Source of the DNA: Mitsuaria sp. PDC51
Lineage (GTDB): Bacteria > Pseudomonadota > Gammaproteobacteria > Burkholderiales > Burkholderiaceae_C
Direction: 5' to 3'
Assembly (NCBI RefSeq): GCF_900113225.1
Contig: NZ_FOZE01000001.1
Location: 2,108,001 to 2,172,000 of the forward strand
DNA: 64,000 nucleotides
Program-made: the position numbers and the translations under genes
The notes under the pieces: model-generated
The model's database searches: none
Seen by the model: only the letters and a program-made list of their open reading frames with translations
Told to the model about the DNA's origin: nothing
In this document: one piece after another, positions 1 to 9,309 of the stretch
Numbering within the stretch: the stretch's first letter is position 1
How the letters are laid out: each line of letters opens with the position of its first letter

Positions 1-1
1 C

Positions 2-28
2 CTGGCGGACTTCGCGCGCGGTGCCTGA
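2..28 (+). CDS. C-terminal end of a CDS entering from upstream (partial)
   Basis: The first bases can be read as the last eight codons of a plus-strand gene (ending ADFARGA, TGA at 26-28) that starts outside the window. The stop lies 15 bases before the lipoprotein start at 44, a spacing typical of an operon. Too little is present to name a product, and the reading frame itself is only an assumption. Confidence 0.25.
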   Translation: MADFARGA

Positions 29-43
29 GTCGCGAGGTTGGCG

Positions 44-823
44 ATGAGGCCGCGCACCGCCTTGTCGGCGGCCCTGACCGGGCTGCTGCTCGCCGCCTGT
101 GGCGACCACCGGACCGAATCGCCGGTCCAGTCGCCCGGCGCGCCGGCGCGGCCCGCGACGAAGGTCCTGGAAGCGGGCGCCGCCGTCCTGCAGGACAAGC
201 CGCCGATCGAGGCGCTCAATGCCTACCTCGATGGCTTCCACTTCTACAACGGGCGGCCCACGGCGCAGATGGAGGCGCATCACTACTGCGCCGTCCTCAA
301 CGAGGAACTCATCCAATGCGTCATCTACGACGGCAACGTCAAGGACGCGAAGCTGATGGGCGTGGAATACATCATCAGCGGCCAGCAGTTCGCGGCCTTG
401 CCGGCGGCGGAGAAGCGCCTGTGGCACAGCCATGTGCATGAGGTGAAGTCCGGCCAACTGATCGCGCCCGGCATTCCCGAGGCGGCCGAGCGGCAGCTGA
501 TGGAACGGCTGGTCGGCACCTACGGGAAGACCTGGCACACCTGGCACACCGATGAGGGCAAGTCGCTGCCCTTGGGCGTGCCGCAGCTGATGATGGGCTT
601 CACCGCGGACGGCCAGGCGGACGCGGCCATGGTGGCCGCGCGCGACCAGCGATTCGGCGTCGTCAGCGCGCGCAAGCGCGAGCAGCGCGGCGCCATCCCC
701 GCCCCGCCCATCGATGCGGGCGCGGATGCCTGGCGCCGCGGACAGGTCTATCAGATCCCCGATCCGACGGGCGCGCACGGGGCCGGTGCCCATGTGCCCG
801 GGCGGGCCCCGTCCGCGCGGTGA
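44..823 (+). CDS. DUF1264-family (OBAP-like) lipoprotein
   Basis: A protein of about 259 residues with a lipoprotein signal: the N-terminus MRPRTALSAALTGLLLAACG has a lipobox LLAAC, so it should be lipidated and anchored in an envelope membrane. The body carries the pattern of the DUF1264/oil-body-associated-protein family, with HHYCAVLNEELIQCVIYD, then WHSHVHEVKSG and TWHTWH. The many His residues suggest metal or ligand binding, but no function is established in bacteria. An in-frame TTG at 38 is possible; the ATG at 44 is preferred because it gives the cleaner signal peptide. The last 25 residues are low-complexity (Gly, Ala, Pro). Confidence 0.75.
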   Translation: MRPRTALSAALTGLLLAACGDHRTESPVQSPGAPARPATKVLEAGAAVLQDKPPIEALNAYLDGFHFYNGRPTAQMEAHHYCAVLNEELIQCVIYDGNVKDAKLMGVEYIISGQQFAALPAAEKRLWHSHVHEVKSGQLIAPGIPEAAERQLMERLVGTYGKTWHTWHTDEGKSLPLGVPQLMMGFTADGQADAAMVAARDQRFGVVSARKREQRGAIPAPPIDAGADAWRRGQVYQIPDPTGAHGAGAHVPGRAPSAR

Positions 824-836
824 GCGCGTCGCGTCT

Positions 837-1268
837 TCAGCCCGTGGACACCGCAATGCGCCGCGGCTGCGCATGCGCCTGCTTGGGGATCCGCAGCGTC
901 AGCACGCCGTCCTTCATGCCGGCCTCGATGCGGCCCATGTCGAGCTCGCGGCTCAAGGTGAAGGCGCGGCGGAAACGCGGCACGCTCACCTCGGCCCACA
1001 GCGGGCGCATGCCGTCCGGCGCGCTGACCGCGGCCTCGCCTTCGATCACCAGCGTCTCGCCATCGAGCCGGACATCGAGCGCTTCCCGCGGCACGCCCGG
1101 CATGTCGGCCAGCAGCGTGATGCCGCCGGCGTCCTCGAAGATCTCGACCGCGGGTTCCGCGACCGCGCGGGGACCGGAGACGGGCTTCCCGGCCGACGCG
1201 TTCTGCCCGGTCGAGGCCAGTTCCGCACGGGCGCCATCGGCGCGGGTCAGTTGGGTGTGGGTGGACAT
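837..1268 (-). CDS. Hsp20/alpha-crystallin small heat-shock protein (second of pair)
   Basis: A 143-residue small heat-shock protein, an ATP-independent holdase that binds unfolding proteins in the cytoplasm. The alpha-crystallin domain covers roughly residues 40-140. It opens with a P-x-VEIFED strand, contains the DMPGVPREAL motif and ends with the conserved GVLTLRIPK. The ATG at 1268 is chosen because AAAGGAG lies 6-8 bases upstream. A GTG at 1301 would add 11 residues and would overlap the stop of the preceding hsp20 gene (GTGA), so coupled translation from there is an alternative. It lies 29 bases downstream of the first hsp20 gene on the same strand; paired Hsp20 genes are common in proteobacteria. 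Confidence 0.88.
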   Translation of the reverse strand: MSTHTQLTRADGARAELASTGQNASAGKPVSGPRAVAEPAVEIFEDAGGITLLADMPGVPREALDVRLDGETLVIEGEAAVSAPDGMRPLWAEVSVPRFRRAFTLSRELDMGRIEAGMKDGVLTLRIPKQAHAQPRRIAVSTG

Positions 1269-1297
1269 GACAGCTCCTTTCTTCGTGAGGTCGTCGT

Positions 1298-1750
1298 TCA
1301 CTGGACGTTGATGCGCTGCGGACGGGCGGCTTCGCGCAACCCCACCGTGACGCGCAGCACGCCGTCGCGGTAATGCGCGTCCACGCTGCCGGTGTCGGCA
1401 TCGTCGGGCAGCGCCACGGCGCGGGTGAAGCGGCCGTGCCAGCGCTCCGCGGCGTAGAGCTGCACGCCGTCGGACGAGTCGCGCGCGGTGGGCTTGCGCT
1501 CGCCGGAGATCCGCAGCACGCCGCGCTCGACGGTCACGTCGATGGCTTGCGCGTCCAGGCCGGCGGCGAAGGCGTAGACCTCGATGGAGCGCTCGGTGCG
1601 GCCCACGTTGATCGGCGGGAAGGCGCCCGCCGTCGCCGAGCGGATGCTGTCCGCCAGACCGTCCGGCGCGCGCGAACGCGACAGCGCCTGCTGCAGCTGG
1701 GTGAGCTGCTCCAGCAGGCCTTGAGGGCGGTGGAACACGGTATCGAACAT
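1298..1750 (-). CDS. Hsp20/alpha-crystallin small heat-shock protein (first of pair)
   Basis: A 150-residue Hsp20 of the IbpA type starting MFDTVFHRPQGLLEQL. The crystallin domain shows the A-x-x-x-PPINV start, a central AAGLDAQAIDVTV strand, the SGERK loop and the C-terminal DGVLRVTVG strand. The start at 1750 is set by a strong AGGAGG ribosome-binding site 7 bases upstream; upstream in-frame codons are low-complexity and unconserved. Upstream on the minus strand is CCCCATCGAT, which resembles the -10 element of sigma-32 promoters, but I could not find a matching CTTGAA -35, so heat-shock control is inferred from the family rather than seen. Confidence 0.9.
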   Translation of the reverse strand: MFDTVFHRPQGLLEQLTQLQQALSRSRAPDGLADSIRSATAGAFPPINVGRTERSIEVYAFAAGLDAQAIDVTVERGVLRISGERKPTARDSSDGVQLYAAERWHGRFTRAVALPDDADTGSVDAHYRDGVLRVTVGLREAARPQRINVQ

Positions 1751-1923
1751 GAGAGACCTCCTTTCCTGGTCGATGGATCGATGGGGTGATGAAAGGGATG
1801 GCGCAGGCGCCGTCCCGTGATGAACCGGTGGTGCGGACGACTGGATACGCGCGGCCAGGCTCGGCCCGAGGGCGACCCGAGGCGCTGGCTCGGCGGGCTC
1901 GCGCCGTCGCGGCAAGGCGGGCG

Positions 1924-2160
1924 CTATCGCCCGTCAGGACGGGACGCGGCCTTGGTCGTGGTCTTGGTTGCCGTCGCGGCGGGGGAGGGCTCGCGCGCGA
2001 AGCACGGGCGCGATGAACACTTCAGGCGTCGCAGCGTTTCGCGCGCGAGCAGATAGGCCTGGAGATGCGGCGGGCTCATCACGAGCCGCGTCGAGCGCAG
2101 CGGGCGCGGCGGGCGCCGGGTCGGCGCCTGGGAGGGGGTGTCGGAGAGCGGCTTGGCCAT
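1924..2160 (-). CDS. small basic hypothetical protein
   Basis: A 78-residue reading frame starting MAKPLSDTPSQAPT, with GAGGA about 8 bases before the ATG. It is rich in Arg, Pro, Ser and Thr, with a short central helix-like stretch (LQAYLLARETLRRL) and two Cys. I recognise no family. It lies 100 bases after tagF and 173 bases before the hsp20 pair, all on the minus strand. The GC-rich composition makes chance ORFs of this length common, so it is a weak call supported only by the ribosome-binding site and the orientation. Confidence 0.35.
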   Translation of the reverse strand: MAKPLSDTPSQAPTRRPPRPLRSTRLVMSPPHLQAYLLARETLRRLKCSSRPCFAREPSPAATATKTTTKAASRPDGR

Positions 2161-2260
2161 GATTCAGTTCCTCGTCCGAATCGGTGGATGGCGGGTCGAC
2201 ACAGATTTAGGAACTGGGGCCTCGCGCTTCAAGAGCCGCGCGATTCAGGGAAAACCCTGA

Positions 2261-2971
2261 TCAACCGGTCTTCTTCGTCAGCAGCGCCGCGAACGCTTCC
2301 ACGTAGGGCAGGCCGGGCCCCCAGCGCATGTCGATCTGCTGGCCGGGCTCGGGGTTGGGCGACCACACGGTGCAGCCGGCCAGGCGCTCCATGAGCTCGC
2401 CCGCCGCCAGCATCGGCATCGCCGAGGTCAGCAGGCTCGCCGGCGCGGTGTAGGTGACCCACTGCACCGCGTTCTCCGGCGCGGGCAGCGTCGCCGCGTG
2501 GCTCGCCGGCCAGGGCGGGGCGGCCGCGAGCGCCGCCTCCAGCGAGTCCACCGTGGCGGTGTCGTCCAGCGTGCGCATGGCCGCGTTGGCCAGCACCGTG
2601 TACCAGCGGTCCAGGTGGTCCAGCCCCGCGCGGTCGATCGGCGGCTGCGTGCGTGGCTGCGCGATCACCAGCGGGAAATAGCGGCCGACGTTGTCGCAGC
2701 TGGCCATCAGCACGCCGAACCACCACTTCATGTCGACCACGCCCGGCGCCCAGGCGAAGCGCAGCACCGGCGCCGTCAGGTAGGTGTCCAGCCAGCGGGC
2801 GCCCAGCACCTTGGGCAGGTCCTGCATCATCCCGGACAGCCAGGCGTCGCAGTGGCGCACGCAGTGCTGCGGCAGCCGCCGCTGGGCGAAGTCGCCCAGG
2901 GCGGCGACCTTGCCGTACCAGCCCGGCACGGTGTCGCCGGACGTGTTCAGGGCTTCGGGCAACGCGCTCAT
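2261..2971 (-). CDS. tagF: type VI secretion-associated protein TagF (ImpM)
   Basis: A 236-residue TagF/ImpM-family protein. The N-terminal signature GWYGKVAALGDFAQRRLP is typical of the family, as is the later WWFGVLMASCDNVGRYFPL segment. In Pseudomonas aeruginosa, TagF is a post-translational repressor of type VI firing that sequesters Fha1; no fha gene is seen here. It is the last gene of the tssJKLM-tagF operon, 22 bases after tssM, with AGGAG before the ATG. Its place next to tssM is conserved in many H1-type clusters. Confidence 0.9.
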   Translation of the reverse strand: MSALPEALNTSGDTVPGWYGKVAALGDFAQRRLPQHCVRHCDAWLSGMMQDLPKVLGARWLDTYLTAPVLRFAWAPGVVDMKWWFGVLMASCDNVGRYFPLVIAQPRTQPPIDRAGLDHLDRWYTVLANAAMRTLDDTATVDSLEAALAAAPPWPASHAATLPAPENAVQWVTYTAPASLLTSAMPMLAAGELMERLAGCTVWSPNPEPGQQIDMRWGPGLPYVEAFAALLTKKTG

Positions 2972-2993
2972 CGTCGGTCTCTCCTGGTGCGCC

Positions 2994-5900
2994 TCACAGC
3001 CCGCCGGGGCAGCGGAACTCGTTGAGCTCCGGCAGCCGGAACGGGTTGCGGACGCTGCTGGCGGTGACCTCGAAGACCGCCTTGCGGCCCTCGATCTCGA
3101 AGGTGGCCTTGAATCGCTCGGGCGCGGCGGTCTTCTCGATCTTGACCCGGTCGAACAGGCGGAACAGCGCCCACGGGCCGTCGTTGACCATGCCGGACGA
3201 GCCGCTCGTGCTGGCCGGGCTCAGCTGCACCCGCACCTGCGAGCTGCCGCGCGGCCCCGGCCACTGCACCGAGGTCGGGATTTGAGGGCCGTGGCTGTAG
3301 CGCACGATCTGGCCGTCCACGTCCAGGATGAACTGCTGGATCGAGGTGTCCATCTCGATCGGCTTGAAGTCCAGCCGCAGCGACGGCGTGTTGCTGCCCG
3401 GGAAGAAGGTCTCCTTGATCGCCTGCGCGCGCTGGAACTGCGGCAGCGTGCCGCTGTCGGCGCCCAGCGGCGTGCCCTCGACCGCGCGGAACTTCCACGG
3501 CCGCGTCGTCGTGTCGACGTAGGGCGCGAGCTTCTGCTGGAAGAGCTGGTCGATCTTGCCGCCCGGCGCGAACAGCATCGCGAAGTCGGCCTGGGTCGCG
3601 TCGCGCGAGGAATTGCGGTCCAGCGGATAACGACCGGCCACGGCCTGGTTGCAGAACTCGCCGACCTGCGAGCGCACCTCCATGCCCAGGTTCTGGCGCA
3701 TCGCGCCCTGCGACACGCGGGCGCTGCTGCTGCCCAGGTCGTCCAGCATCGTGCGCAGCGGCTCGGGGCTCATCGCGGCGGCGGCCTTCAGCCGCGTGGG
3801 CACCGGCGAGGGCGGCGGCGCGCTGCCGCCCTTGAGCGCCGAATCGGCCGCCGTCAGCATGATGTTGGCCTCGGCGATCAGGCCCACCGTCTCGTCCAGC
3901 GGCGCCTTGCCGCCGCCCGGGGGCGCGGTGACCATGCTGCGCAGGCCGACGAAGCGGTCGTCGACGATGCTCTCGATGCGCGGCGCGTTCGGATCGGCTT
4001 GCGCGGGCTGGCCGGGCTTGCCGGAGAACATGCCGGCGACGCGCTCGCGCGTCTGCTGCACCAGGTCGGCGGCGCGGCGCTCGGCGTTCTCGATCGCGTT
4101 GCCCGGCTGGGCCAGCGTGGTCTCGCGCGAGGCCGCGCGCAGGAACGGGCCCAGCGGGCTGTCCGGCGCGGACAGCATGCGCGAGCGCTCCACCGACTGC
4201 GGCACCGTCGCCATCGGCAGCAGCTTGACGCTGTTGAGGAAGGCCTCCCAGGCCGCGGCGTAGTCGTTCAGGTAGAGCCGGCGCACGTCGTCCACCAGCG
4301 GCGCGTTGGCGCGCACCATGGCCTGCGCATCCTTGGGCGCGGCGGCCACGCCCAGCACCCAGGGCTCCTCGGCGGCCAGCTCGTCGGTCACCTGGCCGAC
4401 GCGCGGCTGGAAACCGCGCAGGTAGGCGTCGCGGGTGAAGAAGCCCGGCACGCCCTGCGTCAGCGGCGCGCCGTTGGCGCGGGTGAACAGCAGCGGCGCG
4501 TTGTGGCCGCCGGCCCGCGCGACGGTGAAGTCGGGGTACTCGGTGCCCAGGCCCTGCGCGCGCAGCCGGTTGTAGATGCGCTGGGGCAGCGGCTGCGTCG
4601 CCAGCTGCGTGCGCACCGCCGTCAGCAGCGACGCATCCTCCGGCAGCGGCGAAGCGATGCCCCCCTGCGACAGCAAGGCATCCAGGTGGGCGCCGAGCGC
4701 GGCGCGCTGGTCGGGCGTCAGCTCGCGGCGGGTGCTTTCCCAGTCGCCCTCGATGTGCTGCTTGAGCGCCTGCGCGTCGAAGTGCTGCGGGTCGTGCAGC
4801 ATCACGTAGGCCTTGAGCGCCTCATACAGCGTGACCGGCGTCGCGGCGCCCTGGCGCAGCTGCTCCTCGATGCGCAGCACCAGCCGCGGCAGCACCGCGT
4901 CGCCCAGCATGCGCTGGTAGGCGGCGCGCGCCGCGCTGTCGATCTTGCGGCCCTGGAACAGGCCCATGCGCATGGACAGCGGCACCTCGTCCTCGACCGC
5001 CGCCAGCGCGCGCGTGGCCTGCAGCGCCGGCAGGATCGGCAGCAAATCGGCCGAGGCGCGGTTGGGCGTGGCCTGCAGCAGCTCGCGGACCTGCTCGGCG
5101 CGGGCGCTGGTCTCCTGCAGGTACTTGCGGTTGTTGAAGTAGCTGACCGTCCAGGCGGTCAGCAGGCCCACGCCGACGACCGCGACGGCCGCATAGCCAG
5201 CCAGCGCCATCGCATTGCGCCGCCGCTCCCAGCCGCGGTGCGTGCCGCCCAGGCCGGCCTCGGCGAAGACGACCTCGCCCAGCAGGCGGTTCAGGAAGTA
5301 GCTGCGGCCGCTGGCCTGGTTGGGCGCGAGCACCGCATGCTCGATCTGGTAGCTGCGCGCCACCGAGCCCAGCACGCGGTCGATCGGCGTGCCTTCCTGC
5401 GTGCCGCTGACGAAGTAGATGCCGCGCAGCTGCGGCTGCGCCTCGTAGGGAGAGGGCGCGAAGACGCCCTCGGCGTACTCGGCCAGCAGCGCGCGCAGGC
5501 TCGCGAACTGGGCCGGGAAACCGTAGATGCGGGCGCGGCGCTGCGGGTCGCGCTCGGCCTGCAGGCGATCGATCAGGCCGTCCTGCAGGCGCTGCTCGAG
5601 GGCGTCGAACTCGGCGCCGAAGCCCGCCAGCGGCGAAGCGCTGGCGCGCGGGAAGGTGAAGCCCCAGGGCGCGGCGCGCTGGTCCTTGTCCACCGTGGCG
5701 AAGTAGTCCATGAAGCCGGACAGCAGGTCGGCCTTGGTGACCAGCAGGTAGACCGGGAAGCGGATGTCCAGGTCCTTCTGCAGCTCCTGCACCCGGGCCC
5801 GCACGGTGGCGGCATGCTGGGCGCGCTCGGCCGGGCTGCGCGACAGCAGGTCGGTCACCGACACCGTCACCAGCGCGCCGTTGATCGGCTGGCGCGGGCG

Positions 5901-6572
5901 CGAGCGCCGCAGCATCTGCAGGAAGCCGCTCCAGGTCGCCTTGTCGTTGGTCGGGTCGCTGTCCTGCGTGGTGAAGCGGCCGGCGGTGTCGATCAGCACC
6001 GCGCGGTCGGTGAACCACCAGTCGCAATGGCGGGTGCCGCCGACGCCGCGGATCGCGTGGTCGCCCATCTGGTCGGCCAGCGGGAAGTTCAGCCCGCTGT
6101 GACGCAGCGCGGTCGTCTTGCCGGAACCCGGCGCGCCGATGATCAGGTACCAGGGCAGCTCATAGAGATAACGTCCGCCGAAGCGCGAGCGCAGCTTCGC
6201 GCCGAAGCCGGCCGAGCCCTCGGCGCCGAAGCGCGAGCGCTGCAGCAGCTGCAGCGCCTGGCGAAAGCGCTCGCGCACGGCCAGCATGTCGGCGCTCTCG
6301 CGCTCGGTCGTGTCGGCGGCCGGTTGCTGGAGCAACTGGTTGACGACGGCGGTGTTGCCGCGCTTGGCGCGCCACCGGCTCCAGGCGATGCACAGCGCCA
6401 CCACCAGCACCAGCACGCCGATGGTGATCCAGCGCGAGCGCGCGGTGTCCAGTGGACGCGCCTCGCCGACGGCGATCAGCGGGCCGACGATCCAGATCAG
6501 CAGCGCGACCGCCAGCACCAGCACCGCCAGCAGCACCCAGCGGTTGAAGATCCATCCCAGGACGCGTTTCAT
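2994..6572 (-). CDS. tssM: type VI secretion inner-membrane complex protein TssM (IcmF)
   Basis: A 1192-residue IcmF/TssM, the large inner-membrane and periplasmic component of the TssJLM complex that docks the sheath-tube. Two hydrophobic helices lie near residues 13-35 and 47-66. A cytoplasmic NTPase-like domain follows, with an intact Walker A motif GAPGSGKT at 146-153, and then a third membrane segment near residue 460. The long periplasmic part ends in the C-terminal domain that contacts TssJ. The length is normal and I see no frameshift. Its ATG overlaps the tssL stop by 4 nt (ATGA), pointing to coupled translation. The kept Walker A motif is noteworthy, because some TssM proteins have lost it. 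Confidence 0.95.
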   Translation of the reverse strand: MKRVLGWIFNRWVLLAVLVLAVALLIWIVGPLIAVGEARPLDTARSRWITIGVLVLVVALCIAWSRWRAKRGNTAVVNQLLQQPAADTTERESADMLAVRERFRQALQLLQRSRFGAEGSAGFGAKLRSRFGGRYLYELPWYLIIGAPGSGKTTALRHSGLNFPLADQMGDHAIRGVGGTRHCDWWFTDRAVLIDTAGRFTTQDSDPTNDKATWSGFLQMLRRSRPRQPINGALVTVSVTDLLSRSPAERAQHAATVRARVQELQKDLDIRFPVYLLVTKADLLSGFMDYFATVDKDQRAAPWGFTFPRASASPLAGFGAEFDALEQRLQDGLIDRLQAERDPQRRARIYGFPAQFASLRALLAEYAEGVFAPSPYEAQPQLRGIYFVSGTQEGTPIDRVLGSVARSYQIEHAVLAPNQASGRSYFLNRLLGEVVFAEAGLGGTHRGWERRRNAMALAGYAAVAVVGVGLLTAWTVSYFNNRKYLQETSARAEQVRELLQATPNRASADLLPILPALQATRALAAVEDEVPLSMRMGLFQGRKIDSAARAAYQRMLGDAVLPRLVLRIEEQLRQGAATPVTLYEALKAYVMLHDPQHFDAQALKQHIEGDWESTRRELTPDQRAALGAHLDALLSQGGIASPLPEDASLLTAVRTQLATQPLPQRIYNRLRAQGLGTEYPDFTVARAGGHNAPLLFTRANGAPLTQGVPGFFTRDAYLRGFQPRVGQVTDELAAEEPWVLGVAAAPKDAQAMVRANAPLVDDVRRLYLNDYAAAWEAFLNSVKLLPMATVPQSVERSRMLSAPDSPLGPFLRAASRETTLAQPGNAIENAERRAADLVQQTRERVAGMFSGKPGQPAQADPNAPRIESIVDDRFVGLRSMVTAPPGGGKAPLDETVGLIAEANIMLTAADSALKGGSAPPPSPVPTRLKAAAAMSPEPLRTMLDDLGSSSARVSQGAMRQNLGMEVRSQVGEFCNQAVAGRYPLDRNSSRDATQADFAMLFAPGGKIDQLFQQKLAPYVDTTTRPWKFRAVEGTPLGADSGTLPQFQRAQAIKETFFPGSNTPSLRLDFKPIEMDTSIQQFILDVDGQIVRYSHGPQIPTSVQWPGPRGSSQVRVQLSPASTSGSSGMVNDGPWALFRLFDRVKIEKTAAPERFKATFEIEGRKAVFEVTASSVRNPFRLPELNEFRCPGGL

Positions 6573-7891
6573 CGCGAAGCTCCGCGCGCCGGCGCGTCGG
6601 GCGCGCGGCCATTGATCATCAGACTGACCTCGACGCGCCGGTTCAGCGCGCGGTTGGTCGGGGTGTCGTTCGGCGCCACCGGCTCGGCCTCGGCGCGGCC
6701 CTCGGCGCGGATGCGCTCGGGGGCGACGCGGCGCGCGATCAGCAGCTCGCGCACGGTGTTGGCGCGTTCCTCGGACAGGTGCCAGTTGGACGGGAAACGG
6801 GCGGTGCGGATCGGCGTGTTGTCGCTGTGGCCGGTCACCAGCACCGTGCCCTGCACCTGCGTCAGCGCGTCGGCGATGCGGCCCATCAGCGCTTCGCGCT
6901 CCGGGACGATGGTCGCGCTGGCCGGCGCGAACAGGCCGTCGCCGCGGATCGTGACCACGCTGCGGTCGACCTCGTCGCGCACCGCGACCAGCCCGGCCTT
7001 GATGTCGGACTGCAGGAACTGCGCCAGGCGCGGCTTGGCCGGCGGCGGCGGCGGCGCGACCACCGGCGGCGAGAGCCGCAGCGACTGGATCTGGCCGAAC
7101 ACCGGATCGGAGCGATCCGCCAGCGAGAGCGTCAGCGTCAGGTACACGCCCACCAGCAGCAGCGCCGTCAGCGCCGCGGTCGCCGCCAGCGGCAGCCAGC
7201 CGATGTGGCGGCGCTGCACGGTCGGCTCGACCTGCCAGTGCTGCGCCAGCGCGGCGGGATAGTCGCCGCGCTGCTGCTTCAGGATCTGCGCCAGGCGGTC
7301 ACGCACTGCCTCCAGCTGCGCGGGGCCGTTGTCGATGACGCGGTAGCGGCCGGCGAAGCCCAGCGTCAGCGCGGCGTAGATCAGCTCGAGCAGGTCGCGG
7401 TTGGCATCGGGCTTCTCGGCCAGGCGGGCCATCAGCTGGAAGACCTTCTCGCCGCCCCAGGTCTCGTTGTGGAACATCGACAGCAGGCTGTGCCGCGCCC
7501 AGACGCCGGAGCCGCCCCAGGGGGTGTCGGCACAGGCCTCGTCGATCATCGTGCAGAGCACGTAGCGGGTGGCCATGACGCGCTCGGGCGGGATGCCCGC
7601 GGCGGCGGCGCGTGCGGCGAAGTCGCGGATGCCCTGGGCCAGGTTGTTGCGCAGCGCGGCCACGTCGTCGACGCGGCGCGTCGTGCGCAGCTGCGGCACC
7701 AGCAGCAGCAGCGGGTTGGCCAGCGTCAGCAGCGGGTTGAGCCCGGCGGCCGGCGGGGCGGCGTCGGGCTGGACCGAGTCCGGCGCGGGCGAGGCGCCAC
7801 GCGGCGCCTGCGCACCGCCGGGGCGGGGCTTGATGAAGGTGCGCTGATCGTCGAAGCCTGCGAACGGATCGTTGAGCGCGGAGGGGTCCAT
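6569..7891 (-). CDS. tssL: type VI secretion protein TssL with C-terminal OmpA domain
   Basis: About 440 residues. The N-terminal DotU/IcmH cytoplasmic domain includes LCTMIDEACADTPWG and ends at one membrane helix around residues 230-255. A periplasmic OmpA-like domain follows, with the peptidoglycan-binding signature (SNWHLSEERANTVRELL, then TNRALNRRVEV). This is the 'specialised' TssL that anchors the membrane complex to the cell wall itself instead of through TagL. The ATG at 7891 is preferred over one 22 codons upstream because GGGAG precedes it and the start MDPSALNDPFAGFDDQRTFI matches the family. It overlaps tssM by 4 nt and lies 83 bases after tssK. Confidence 0.93.
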   Translation of the reverse strand: MDPSALNDPFAGFDDQRTFIKPRPGGAQAPRGASPAPDSVQPDAAPPAAGLNPLLTLANPLLLLVPQLRTTRRVDDVAALRNNLAQGIRDFAARAAAAGIPPERVMATRYVLCTMIDEACADTPWGGSGVWARHSLLSMFHNETWGGEKVFQLMARLAEKPDANRDLLELIYAALTLGFAGRYRVIDNGPAQLEAVRDRLAQILKQQRGDYPAALAQHWQVEPTVQRRHIGWLPLAATAALTALLLVGVYLTLTLSLADRSDPVFGQIQSLRLSPPVVAPPPPPAKPRLAQFLQSDIKAGLVAVRDEVDRSVVTIRGDGLFAPASATIVPEREALMGRIADALTQVQGTVLVTGHSDNTPIRTARFPSNWHLSEERANTVRELLIARRVAPERIRAEGRAEAEPVAPNDTPTNRALNRRVEVSLMINGRAPDAPARGASR

Positions 7892-7974
7892 GCCGGCTCC
7901 CGGAGGTTGCTTGTCTTGTCGATGGAAGGGCTGAGGAGCGGGGACCAGGCCCGGCATGCCGCCGCGCGGGGCGG

Positions 7975-9309
7975 CTATTGCCGGATGGCCCAGAGCTCAA
8001 GCTCCAGTCCGGGGAAGTCGCCGGCCACGTGCAGCGCCAGGCTGCCGCTGCGCTCGAGCTGTTTCCACAGTTCGCCGCCGCGGTCCAGCTCGAAATAATG
8101 GAAGCCCGCATGGAACGGCAGCTGGCGCGGCGCCACCGGCAGCGCGCGCAGGCCGATGCCGGGCAGCTGCAGGTTGACCAGGTCGCGGATGCGGTCCACC
8201 GGGCCCAGCTTGGATTGCGCCGGGAAGCGCTGGCGCAGCTGCTCGGCCGAGACCTGCGCGTTGACCGCGATGACGAAGCTGGCGCTGCGCAGCAGGTCGG
8301 CATCGGGCACGACGGCGGTGCGCACGCCATGGGTGCGCTCGGTCAGGTCGATCTGCAGCGCGTTGCGCTCCAGCACCACGCTGAGCATGCGGCGCAGGTC
8401 CTCCAGCAGCGGCGCGAAACTGCCGCGCAGGTCGTCGTGGCGGTACAGCGGATATTCGGGCGCCAGGCGGGTGTCGCTCACGAAGGTGGCCAGATCGCCG
8501 GCCAGCTGCAGGCAGTCGCGGTGCAGCAGCTCCGGATGGACATGCGGCGACTCGGCATGCTGGCGGAACAGCGGGTCGGCGCGGTTCAGCGCCTGCAGCA
8601 TCAGGAAGTCGGCCAGCTCGGACACGCCGTTGCCCAGCTGCCCCATGCGCGAGGACAGCAGCTGCGCGCGCTGGCGCACCAGCCCGTGCAGCAGCGAGGC
8701 CATCGCGGACAGGTGGCCGCTGGCGTCGATGCGGGTCTGCGGCGGGATGTAGCTGCGGTCCAGCACCAGCTGCTGGTCGGCGCGGCGCTCGGCCACGCGG
8801 GCCACGCCCAGCGCGGCATAGGCATCGTTGAGCTCGCGCGCCGGCAGCAGCCGCAGCGTGAGCGCGCCGGTCTGGACCGGCTCGGGCTCGTCGCCGGCGC
8901 TGGTCTGGTCGCGCAGGTCCTGGTCGACGACGTGGTAGCGGTGCAGCTCGCCGGCATCGTGGCCGTTGAAGGCCACCTGGTCGGTGCCCGGGCGCGCGAT
9001 CGGCGCGGCCAGCACGATCATGTCGCCCTTGAGGTCGGCAGGCACCTCCAGCGGCGCCATCGCGGCGTCCGCCTGCGGGATCTGGAAGGGCGTGCCGTCG
9101 GGCAGGATGCCGCTGGCGCGCACGATGCCCAGCCGGCCGACGCTCAGCAGCGCCTCGTCCAGCACCAGCTCGGTGAAGCCCCAGCCATGCGGCGCCAGCG
9201 CGCGGGCGCGGCTGTCGACCAGGTGCTCCAGATATCGGGTTTCCTGCTGGAAATGGTGGGGCAGCAGGAACATGCCCTGCGACCAGATGACCTTGCTGTG
9301 CCAGCTCAC
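7975..9309 (-). CDS. tssK: type VI secretion baseplate protein TssK
   Basis: A 444-residue TssK, the trimeric adaptor that links the baseplate wedge (TssEFG) to the TssJLM membrane complex. The N-terminus is diagnostic: WHSKVIWSQGMFLLPHHFQ, followed by the conserved LPDGTPFQIP region and the C-terminal head with FHAGFHYFELDR. Translation starts at a GTG whose last two bases overlap the tssJ stop (GTGA), so it is probably coupled to tssJ. The TssEFG partners it needs are not encoded in this window. Confidence 0.95.
   Translation of the reverse strand: MSWHSKVIWSQGMFLLPHHFQQETRYLEHLVDSRARALAPHGWGFTELVLDEALLSVGRLGIVRASGILPDGTPFQIPQADAAMAPLEVPADLKGDMIVLAAPIARPGTDQVAFNGHDAGELHRYHVVDQDLRDQTSAGDEPEPVQTGALTLRLLPARELNDAYAALGVARVAERRADQQLVLDRSYIPPQTRIDASGHLSAMASLLHGLVRQRAQLLSSRMGQLGNGVSELADFLMLQALNRADPLFRQHAESPHVHPELLHRDCLQLAGDLATFVSDTRLAPEYPLYRHDDLRGSFAPLLEDLRRMLSVVLERNALQIDLTERTHGVRTAVVPDADLLRSASFVIAVNAQVSAEQLRQRFPAQSKLGPVDRIRDLVNLQLPGIGLRALPVAPRQLPFHAGFHYFELDRGGELWKQLERSGSLALHVAGDFPGLELELWAIRQ

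Noticed and set aside
1817..2056. Plus-strand frame opposite the small gene upstream of the hsp20 pair
   Set aside because: It lacks a ribosome-binding site and has Arg/Gly-rich shadow composition. The minus-strand frame is only slightly better supported and is reported with low confidence.
2784..7262. A 1492-codon plus-strand open frame opposite tssM
   Set aside because: It is composed of Arg/Ala/Gly/His-rich low-complexity sequence with no family pattern and lies antisense to the well-conserved tssM and tssL. GC-rich third positions leave the opposite strand free of stops.
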